Assembly (NCBI GenBank): GCA_026122225.1
Contig: JANEZZ010000805.1
Span: forward strand, 744,001 to 808,000
Length of the DNA: 64,000 bases
DNA from: Heloderma charlesbogerti
Lineage: Eukaryota > Chordata > Lepidosauria > Squamata > Helodermatidae
Reading direction: 5' to 3'
Part shown: positions 56,090 through 64,000 of the stretch, in pieces
Position numbering within the stretch: position 1 is the first letter of the stretch
Layout: every line of letters starts with the position of its first letter
The notes under the pieces: model-generated
Seen by the model: the letters and a program-made list of their open reading frames with translations, nothing else
Told to the model about the DNA's origin: nothing
Database searches by the model: none
Made by a program: the position numbers and the translations under genes

Positions 56090-56822
56090 CCTATCTGGAC
56101 AGGGATAACCTGGCTTCAGTTGTCTATGCTCTGATAACCTCGAAGTTAGATCACTGCAATGCGCTCTACGAGCGGCTACCTTTGAAGATGGTTCAGAAGC
56201 TGAAGCTTGTGCAAAATGCGTCAGCCAGACTCATAACGGGGATCAGAAGGTCCGCACATTTAAAACAGACTCCAGCCGCTTGCACTGGCTTCCTATATGC
56301 TTCTGAGCACAATTCAAGGTGCTGGTTTTAAGCTATAAAGCCCTACATGGCTTGGGACTGCAATACCTGATGGCACGCCTCTCCTGAAATGAACCAACCT
56401 GTACACTACACTCTGCATATAAGGTCCTCCTCCGGGTGCCTCCTCCAAGAGAAGCTCAGAAGGCAGCAACAAGGGAGAGGGCCTTCCCAGTGGTGCCCCC
56501 CCCATCTGTGGAATGAATGAGCTCCCCAGTGAAGTCCATCTGGCACCAACATTATCTTTTCGGTGCCAGGTTAAGACCTATCTCTTTTCCCAGGCATTTG
56601 GCAGCACATGTTGAGCTTTAAGCGATCCTGGATGTGTCTTTAGTTATGACTGATGGTTCAAAGTTGGTTTAGTTATATGCTGTTTGTGCATATTGTCTGT
56701 GTGCTTTTATGTAAATGGCTTTTAAACTTTGTATATTGTATTTTAATGTTTTAACTTCTGTAAACTGCCCAGAGAGCTTCGGCTATGGGGCAATATAGAA
56801 ATGTAATAAAATAAATAAATGT
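56090..56822 (+). mobile_element. 5'-truncated L2-type LINE
   Basis: The decayed ORF2 end reads LDHCNALYERLPLKMVQKLK and LVQNASARLITG near 56150-56240, then loses frame. The 3' part contains GGTGCCCCCCCCATCTGTGG and the tail CTGCCCAGAGAGCTTCGGCT, GGCAATATAGAAATG, (AAAT)n. It parallels 36240-36580 plus 37563-37800 of the other L2 copy. Confidence 0.82.
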
Positions 56823-56838
56823 TTAGAGTGATTTGCAG

Positions 56839-56844
<6 letters not shown>

Positions 56845-56869
<25 letters not shown>
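56845..56869. repeat. (TTTA)n microsatellite
   Basis: Six or so TTTA units shortly after the L2 tail. Confidence 0.9.
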
Positions 56870-56982
56870 ATAGCGTAAGGACCTTCTGAACATATCTGAC
56901 CACAGATCATGATTAAGCCCATTGAAATCCAGGAGTTTAAGCACCCTTAATTCTTTCTTGTATTGTGGCCCTTGTTTGGTAG

Positions 56983-58014
56983 TAGGGATGTACGAAAGTC
57001 ACTTACCTTGTTGCGGAATTGATTCGTGGGAGGGGAGGCGCTCCGTCCCTCCCCCCAGAATCCTCGACAGGGGGGGAGGCAATCCGGTCCTCCCCCCCGG
57101 AATCCTCAACAGGGGGGGAGGCAATCCGGTCCTCCCCCCCGGAATCCTGCCCGACCGGCTCCGCTCTGTGGTGGCTCTGCAGAGCAGCCAGCCAGGCCCA
57201 TCCGCAGCTGGAGTTCCGGCTGCAGACAGGCTGCTGCAGACGCAAATGGCGGCCACCGTAGCAGCCGTCATTTGCGTCTAGCCAGGCTGCCATGATAGGC
57301 TACATAAGTATTTACGTAGCCTTTCATGGCTGGGCAAAAAAACACAAAAAAACAGCATACGCAAATGGCGGCGGCTACGGCGGCCGCCATCTGCGTTCCC
57401 TATTTTTCGCCATTTTAGCCTAGGTAAATATTACATAGGCTATTACGGTGAAAAAAAGGGGAATGCAAATAGCAAAGTGGGCGCTATTTGCATTCCCTTT
57501 TTTCCCCCCGCCATAATAGCTTACATAAATATTTACGTAGGCTAAAACAGCAAAAAAAGGGAATGCAAATAGTGCCCACTACACTATTTGCGTTCCCCTT
57601 TTTTTCGCCATAATAGCCAACGTAAATATTTACATAGACTAAAACGGCGAAAAATAGGGAATGCAAATGGCGGCCGCTGTAGCAGGCCGCCATTTGTGTA
57701 CGCCATTTTGTTTTTGTTATTTGCTTGGCTTGCCATGATAGGCTACGTAAATACTTACGTAGCCTATCACAACAAAGACCAGGATGCAAATGGCGGCCAC
57801 GGCAGCCGGTCGAAAGACCAGCCACCGCCGCCACCGCCGGACCCGCCTCCAGAGCCGCTGCTGTCCGGAACATCCGCCCTAGGTAAGCCTCGTCCCGGGG
57901 GTAATCCGCGGGGGGGGGGCAGGGGGCAGACCATTCTGCCATGGATTCTGGGGGGCCGGATGCCAGTGCATTTGGCCTCACTGAAATCCGTGGCGGAATT
58001 CTCCACCATCCCTA
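56983..58014 (+). mobile_element. TAGGG-family element, A to B
   Basis: It starts TAGGGATGTACGAAAGTCAC and ends GGCGGAATTCTCCACCATCC-CTA. The perfect TSD TTTGGTAG is at 56975-56982 and 58015-58022. The A end has two copies of AACAGGGGGGGAGGCAATCC. The hairpin string is long and includes ATGGCGGC arms at 57246, 57365, 57667 and 57789. The B-end donor is GTAAGC; its block ends in TAG at the donor. Confidence 0.94.
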
Positions 58015-58032
58015 TTTGGTAGCTCATCATTC

Positions 58033-58764
58033 TAGGGATAGACGAAAGTCCCTTATCAGATCCCGAAGCTTGCTTTGCAGTGGGGGGGCGCCCCATCCCT
58101 CCCCCCGAAATTCTCACCAGGGGGGAGGCACTCTGTCCCTCCCCGCTGAAATTCTGGCTGGGGAGAATTTGCCCCGTCCCTTCCCGCCGAAATTCTGGCT
58201 GGGGGGGAGGCGCTCCATCCCTCCGGCCACGAAACCTTGTCTCCTGCCAGGATGCAAATGGCGGCGGCCGTAGCCGACGCCGTTTGCGTCCCTGCAATCA
58301 GCCATGACAGGCTACGTAAACATTTACGTAGCCTATCATGGCTGACTTTAAAAAAAAAAAAAAGCATGTACGCAAATGGCAGTGCCCATGGGCGCCGCCA
58401 TTTGCATACGCGCTTTTTTTTTCCCCAAAGTCAGCCATGATAGGCTACGTAAACATTTATGTAGCCTATCATGGTGTTTTTTTAAAATCTAGCCGTGATA
58501 GGCTACGCAAATCTTTACGTAGCCTATCACGTTTGTTTGTTTGTTTGTTTGTTTTACTTGGAAATGGCGGCGGCGGCAGCCGGTCAGAAGACCGGCCGCC
58601 GCCGAACCACCACCGGAGCCGCCGCCACCAGGGACATTCGAGCAAGGTAAGTCCCGTCCCGGGGGGGGCAGGGGGGCAGACCGTTTCTCTGCCAATTTCG
58701 GGGGGCCGAATGCACTGGCATTCGGCCTCCCTGAGATTCGTGGAGAAATTCTCTGACATCTCTA
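58033..58764 (+). mobile_element. TAGGG-family element, A to B
   Basis: It starts TAGGGATAGACGAAAGTCCC and ends GGAGAAATTCTCTGACATCT-CTA. The perfect TSD CATCATTC is at 58025-58032 and 58765-58772. The A-end donor is mutated (CTTATCAG). The B block (58564-58646) is 83 nt, open, with donor GT at 58647. It lies 10 bp from the neighbouring element's TSD. Confidence 0.93.
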
Positions 58765-58772
58765 CATCATTC

Positions 58773-59905
58773 TACCTGTAACAGCAATGGGTAGAACAGT
58801 GGCAATTTGCCCAAGGGCTAGCTAAGGAGCGTATGACTGAATCTGGATTTCAGCCTTTGCCCAGACAACATAGCAATGAGCCAGCGTTGTCTGGCTATCA
58901 GTCATTCAACAAATGAAAAGAACCATGTTTGACATGAGTACTTTAAAAGGGGATTTTAAAATATGTTTTTTAAAATAAAGTCAGAATACCCCCCCAAAAA
59001 AAACCTTTTTGGACTCAGTGTGAATGAAATCAGCATGACAAATCCACTGGGCACTCTAATAGTTACAATAATACAATCCTGGCTCTAAAAATTTAAAACT
59101 TCCATACTTTTATAATTAACAGGTTGTCCTAACTAAGTGATTCGCTTTTCTGTAGAAGTAAACATTTTCTTTTGGTCTTCTTTTCTAAAACACACACAAA
59201 AGAATATGTTAGACAAGAAATGTTACAGACTGATGGCTTGATACCGAGTTTAAGACTGTTTAAATTATATGAAATAATCCATACTTGTTTCAAGCAACAG
59301 CCATGAATCTTTAACTGCAAATGTTATTGTATCACTGCACAGGATTATCATTATGCACACAAATCCAAAACTGAGTTCAGAAGCAAACAGAAGATTTTTA
59401 TCTGATTGTCTACATATTTGTTCTTTATTATTACAGCCCAATCGCCTTCTTAGTGCTTGATTAGATCATTAAATTTGTCCATAATATGCAGATTAATAAC
59501 TCAAAATGACAAAGATAATTTAAGAATACACATGTAATGAGTTATACGCCAAACACCCACCACTATTAAATGAAACTGTGAGCATAAATTCCCTCTTGCT
59601 GTGCTCAAGAATAGTGTCATTCGTCTTCTCTTCTACTATAAATGATTCTATGCTTCAGGATATGAATGACACATTCATTGTTTGGGCTTAGAAAAAACAC
59701 AATATAAGCTAAAGCACAGCATTCTGTATACAATTATATTGTACCTTGCATTTTTAAAAATTTTCCCCATAGATCCATTTGTACGAATACACTGAGTTCC
59801 ATCCATTCTAAGGCCTATCTGAAAATGTTCAACAATGGAGCAGATTATAGTTGCATTTGCAAATATTGCTAAACCATGGTTTACTGCTATGCATGAATAC
59901 AGCCA
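58773..59905. other. Unique-looking AT-rich sequence
   Basis: No gene or repeat recognised. Confidence 0.4.
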
Positions 59906-60258
59906 TAGGCCAGGTTCAGACAGTCACAGGGGAAAAAGAAGGTATCATATGTGCTGCTTGCATGACCGCCATTTCCCTAATTACCTGTGACATGGTGTCG
60001 GTTAGTGTGTCATCTGAACTTGGCGAGGTAAGCAGCATGGGTAGCTTCTAACCACCCCAAACCCCTACAACAAGCCATGGGTTGTGGGGTAGTTTAGAAG
60101 CTATCCCTGACACACACCTCACAGGCTTTAGACGACACACTAACCTGTGCTGCATCACAGGTAATTAGTGAAATGGCAGCCATGCAAGCAGCATGCTAGG
60201 GCAGGGAAAAGAAGCCACAGTGGTTTCTTTTCCCCCTGTGATTGTCAGAACCCAGCCA
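59906..60258. mobile_element. Palindromic MITE with CCAGGTTCAGACA ends
   Basis: The left arm is GGCCAGGTTCAGACAGTCAC then AGGGGAAAAAGAA. The right arm is TTCTTTTCCCCCTGTGATTG then TCAGAACCCAGCC. Inner parts also pair (TAATTACCTGTGACATGG with CATCACAGGTAATTA). It resembles squamate 'ggttcagacaaca' hAT-type MITEs as I remember them. No TSD confirmed. Confidence 0.75.
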
Positions 60259-61698
60259 ATATCCACTCCACAGTTGGAAGTTCTCAGATGGCCTTAGATT
60301 GGATGGAACTCAGTATATTAATACAAACATATCTGCATGGAATGTATTAGAACCATCGTTTAGTGTTACAATGATGATCTGTAGCAAGCCTTGGGGTAAC
60401 GTGGTCCCATTCCTCTGCGGTGTGACCATGAGGAAGAGTTCAGTTTCATTCTTTGTTCTTTATGTCGTAATGTCTTAAGTCTAGACAAACTGTGGCTAGT
60501 CTTCACTACTGCTATTAGAAACAAGCCAACTTCAAACCAGAGTTTATGAAGATGGCTTGTTTTCACTAATCATAGTTAAGGTTAATCACAGTTTGTCCAG
60601 GCATGCTTCGATGGAGACTAACATTAGGAAACAAAATGCAGACTGCCCAGTAAACAGAAGCAAAAGGCAAAGTACAAATGCATGACTACCAAAAACACTG
60701 GGATACAACATCCCCCACCCTCCAAGATCCTTACAACTGAATCCTAGCTTCAGCTTATCTATTCAGGCACTACCATGTGTACATACTTCTTTAATCTAAT
60801 TTTTATCATATTTTATACTGCCATGCAGTATAATAGTCCTTTACCATTATGTTTACATGCAACAGTATGAATAACTGTCATTCTGAGTATTGATTGTATT
60901 TACAGAGCATAGTATTCATGAGCACTCATTAAAGCTGACTGCCATTTAACTGTACGGGAAATGAACAGGCTTCACATTTTAGCACAACCCTACCACCAAA
61001 CCAATAAATTTGTTAATTAAAAAAAAGAAAAAAGCCACATTGCCATCTTGCTTTGAAGTACTTTGCTTTGTAATGGTGAATTCTTTATTATCTTTACATC
61101 TGTCTGGGTTAAATGACATAAACTAGAGGCAGACGATGTGGGTGGAAGTCTCCTTTCATTACTTTTAATATATCACTGATGTCTCTCATTTCTGGTTCTG
61201 TTAACCCAGGATGCAGCTATTTTCACAGCTCATTTGGATGGCACATGAAACGTATAATGAGTTTGATGCCAACGTTCTTTTTTCTTTTTCTTTTCATCTT
61301 CTTTTAGCCAGGACTTGTAGGCTGCAGTTCTCAAACTGGAATAATCCCTTGGGCTTCAGTGGCACTTTTCAGGTATCAAACTGAAGTGTACTAATGGGTA
61401 GTGGACTCTCCTTAATGTTCAAATTATTGCCCCATCCCTGATTATGGTGTTCTCTACCTTGCCTTGACTCCTCTGAAGACTGAACTAATTTAGAAGAGTG
61501 ATTCTCAAACTGTGTTCTTCTGGGAACCTTGGGGTTCCTTGGAAGCTTGTCATAGGTTCCTCAGTGTCAGTGAGAAGATCATAAGCAGCAGACAAACTTT
61601 CCTGAAATACAAGCTGGCACACCACCACTGAATGAATTTCCTCAGCAACGTGCAGCTGAGGAGAGTGTTGGGTGTTGTATCAAGTCACATGTTCAGTT
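60259..61698. other. Mostly unique, with a second hairpin repeat
   Basis: A hairpin-like repeat (GACAAACTGTGGCTAG / TTAATCACAGTTTGTC) lies at about 60481-60602. The rest is AT-rich and featureless. Confidence 0.4.
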
Positions 61699-62663
61699 CA
61701 GGGATGGTGGAGAATTCCGCCACGGATTTCAGTGAGGCCGAATGCACTGGCATTCAGCCCCCCGAAATCCATGGTGGAATGGCCTGCCACCCCCCTGTGC
61801 CCCCGTGGATTCCCCCCGGGACGAGACTTACCTGGGGTGGATGTTCCAGATGGTGGCACCTCCAGCGGCGGCTTCGGTGGCAGTGGCAGCTGGTCTTTCA
61901 ACCAGCTGCCGCAGCCGCCATTTGCATTCTGGTCTTTGCCGTGATAGGCTACATAAGTCTTTACGTAGCCTATCACGGCAAGCCAATAAAAAAAAAACCC
62001 AGTGTACGCAAATGGTGGCGGCTACGGTGGCTGCCATTTGCATTCCCTATTTTTCGCCACTCTAGCCTACATAAATATTTACGTAGGCAATTAAGGCAAA
62101 AAAAAAAGGGAACCGCAAATAGCGTAGTGGGTGCTATTGGTGTTCTTTTTTTTTCCTTGCCGTTTTATCCTACGTTTATGGCGGGAAAAAAACGCAAATA
62201 GCACTCACTACGCTATTTGTGGTTCCCTTTTTTTTCGCCGTAATTGCCCATGTAAATAGGCTAGAACAGCGAAAAATAGGGAATGTAAATGGCAGCTGCC
62301 GTAGCCGCCGCCATTTGCGTATGCCGTTTTTTGTTTTTGGGGGGGGCATGCTGTGATAGGCTACGTAAATACTTACATAGCCTATCACGGCAGCCTGGCT
62401 GGACACAAATGGTGGCCGCTACAGTGGCCGCCATTTGCATCCGCAGCAGCCCGTCCACGGCTGGAAGTCCGGCTGCGGACGGCCCTGGCCGGCTGCTCTG
62501 CGGAGCCGCCGCAGAGCCACCATGGAGCAGAGCCATCCAGGCAGGATTCTGGGGGGGAGGGCCGTATCGCATCCCCCTCCGTCGAGGATTACGGGGGGAG
62601 GGACGGAGCACCCCCCCCATGAACATAATCCGCAAACAGGTAGGTCACTTTCGTACATCCCTA
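61699..62663 (-). mobile_element. TAGGG-family element, B to A (first base C)
   Basis: It starts CAGGGATGGTGGAGAATTCC and ends GGTAGGTCACTTTCGTACATC-CCTA. The perfect TSD GTTCAGTT is at 61691-61698 and 62664-62671. CAGGG still fits the hAT 5'-YARNG rule. The A-end donor is GTAGGT (one change); the B-end donor (minus strand, near 61828) is intact. Hairpins include GCAAATGGTGGC, AATAGCGTAGTGGGTGCTATT and TAGGCTACATAAG types. Confidence 0.93.
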
Positions 62664-62671
62664 GTTCAGTT

Positions 62672-63285
62672 TACGTGGGGCCGCAGTGAAGCACTGCAGG
62701 CCTATTCAGTGCCATGGATGATCTGAAAGTAGAGCCGAGCTGAAATTTCTCAGAAGACATTTTTCTGAGAAAATTTCTGAGGGTTTTTTGTTTGTTTGTT
62801 TGTTTACCGATCACCCTAGAAATAGAAGGCCGCTTTGCAGAAGCTATGCTATTGCCACTAATAGAAACTGTTACAGAATTTCTCCTTCCCCTGGAGAAAT
62901 TCAGTGAAATAGTCACCCCAGTTTTTGAGCCCACAAATAGGGTAGAGAATGTCAAGAGGCCATTAATGCAGAGCTCCAAATGAGAGCAAAGTCCAAAATA
63001 TGTCCTTTCTGAAGTGCAGAGGTTACTAGGCTAATGCATGAGGTTCTGCAGCAGACAAATCAATGGGCAAGTTCTCACATCATGCTGAGAATAAGCCAGT
63101 GTGGGTGGGTGGCTTGTCCATTACTCCCAACAGATGATTACCCGCTTTGTGGCTTGCTATGGCTTGCTATGGCTCAGTCCCTCTCAGTCCTCCTGGCAGC
63201 TGCTGGCACATATCCCAGGGGCCTCTGTGGCAGAAATCCTCATTTCTTTGTTCCCTGTGTCAGCACTCCTTCAACAATTGGTCCG
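62672..63285. other. Mostly unique sequence
   Basis: A TAGAGCCGAGCTGAAATTTC string at 62730 resembles the start of 52495-53352 but its partner end was not found. Confidence 0.35.
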
Positions 63286-63289
63286 CTGG

Positions 63290-63705
63290 GGTTGCCAGCT
63301 CACGAAGGAAACCCCTCCCTCCCACATCAGATCACCAAGTTTCTGAGCTCTTATGAATGCAGGAACATGTTCACAAACTTTTAAAAATGCATATATTTTA
63401 GGGGTCCTGTGCAAGTGCACAGAACCACAAGACCCCTTTTGTCAATGTTTTTGTCAATTTCATCCTCCATTTTGATGCTTCCCAAGTGAACCCCCCCCCC
63501 CGCTCACATCAGATGGCAAAAAGTCAATAATTTTCTGAGCCCTAATGAATGTGGGAACGTATTTGCAATTGGGGAGGGGGATCTTGGGCAAATGTGCAAG
63601 ATCGCCTGTCTGTTATTTAGCCAAGCATACTGATATTCCGCACTTGTCAATTTCCTTGTCAATTTCATCCTCCACTTTGATACTTCCCTTGCTAGTGAAC
63701 ACTTT
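63290..63705. repeat. Diverged tandem duplication, unit about 185-205 bp
   Basis: CACATCAGATCACCAAGTTT...CTTATGAATGCAGGAAC (63322) recurs as CACATCAGATGGC...CCTAATGAATGTGGGAAC (63506). TGTCAATTTCATCCTCCATT (63452) recurs as TGTCAATTTCATCCTCCACT (63658). Confidence 0.75.
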
Positions 63706-63879
63706 AAAAAAAAAAAAAGGCTCCTTCATGTTCTACTGAAGTAATAACACCTGTCCCTAAAGCAGCTCCTTCTATTCTGCAGCCTACAGACTCTTTCAGC
63801 CTCCCACCCTGCTGGATGCTTGTTGCTTCCCTTCACTGGTCTCCATTCCTAGCTGTCAAATGTACCTGGAGTTTACAGA

Positions 63880-64000
63880 GAAGTGTGTGGGATCGCTAAA
63901 TGTACGCAAATTTCAAGGTAGAGCAGGGATTGAGCGGGTAAAGATACACAAATTTCCAGACAGTCAAGTGAAGTGGATCAGTAAACATACACAAATTTCA
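63880..64000. repeat. Start of a short tandem array at the window edge
   Basis: AAATGTACGCAAATTTC, AAAGATACACAAATTTCC and AAACATACACAAATTTC recur every 41-45 bp. The array continues beyond the window. Confidence 0.6.

Overview
The window is non-genic vertebrate DNA. I found no host exon I would defend, no rRNA or tRNA gene, no CRISPR array and no bacterial-style operon. The repeat content points to a squamate reptile: L2-type LINE copies with the 'accgcccagag ... ggtatagaaat (aatg)n' tail, a BovB-like 3' end with a perfect 14-bp target-site duplication (TSD), palindromic repeats built on 'acaatcctatgcatg', 'gaagtaagtc' and 'actacaactccc', and many hAT-like elements. That assignment is inference; I cannot name a species. 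|| About a third of the window is a dense population of short non-autonomous DNA transposons ending in TAGGG(A/G)TG. Eleven copies or nested pairs of this family have perfect 8-bp TSDs, and several more match at 7 of 8. An 8-bp TSD plus a 5'-YARNG terminus is the hAT signature. Each typical copy is asymmetric. The 'A end' (TAGGGATGTACGAAAGTCAC) and the 'B end' (TAGGGATGGCGGAGAATT) share only about 8 terminal bases. Between them lies a mirror-symmetric string of hairpins with cores such as GGCTACGTAAA/TTTACGTAGCC and GCAAATGGCGGC/GCCGCCATTTGC. Both ends carry an outward-pointing consensus 5' splice site (AGGTAAGT). The B end also carries an exon-like block of 107 nt in five copies, running from ATGGCGGCGGC to that donor and containing a hairpin closed by a GAAA loop in several copies. 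|| Layout: 1-2548 mostly unique, with the tail of a related element and a microsatellite. 2549-3130, first TAGGG element. 4119-6305, hairpin MITEs and two adjacent elements (A/A and B/B). 6306-12031, mainly unique, with hairpin repeats and an L2 fragment. 12032-15684, a larger Charlie-like hAT with a decayed transposase and two nested TAGGG elements. 16949-22766, more elements, including one inside another. 26961-29354, further hAT families. 31568-32225, L2 tails and the BovB-like insert. 35041-37818, a 5'-truncated L2 reverse-transcriptase copy split by a TAGGG element. 38264-46457, four or five elements, one nested. 48894-51624, a stack of four element types. 51716-53352, two more. 55150-62663, a relative, an L2 copy, three TAGGG elements and a palindromic MITE. 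The end of the window holds diverged tandem repeats. || No gene-gene cooperation can be described, because the coding remnants (L2 ORF2, hAT transposase, an APE endonuclease fragment) are all broken. The most interesting feature is the modular TAGGG family: CpG-rich, studded with YY1-like ATGGCGGC motifs, and built as if it could supply promoter, first exon and splice donor in both directions.
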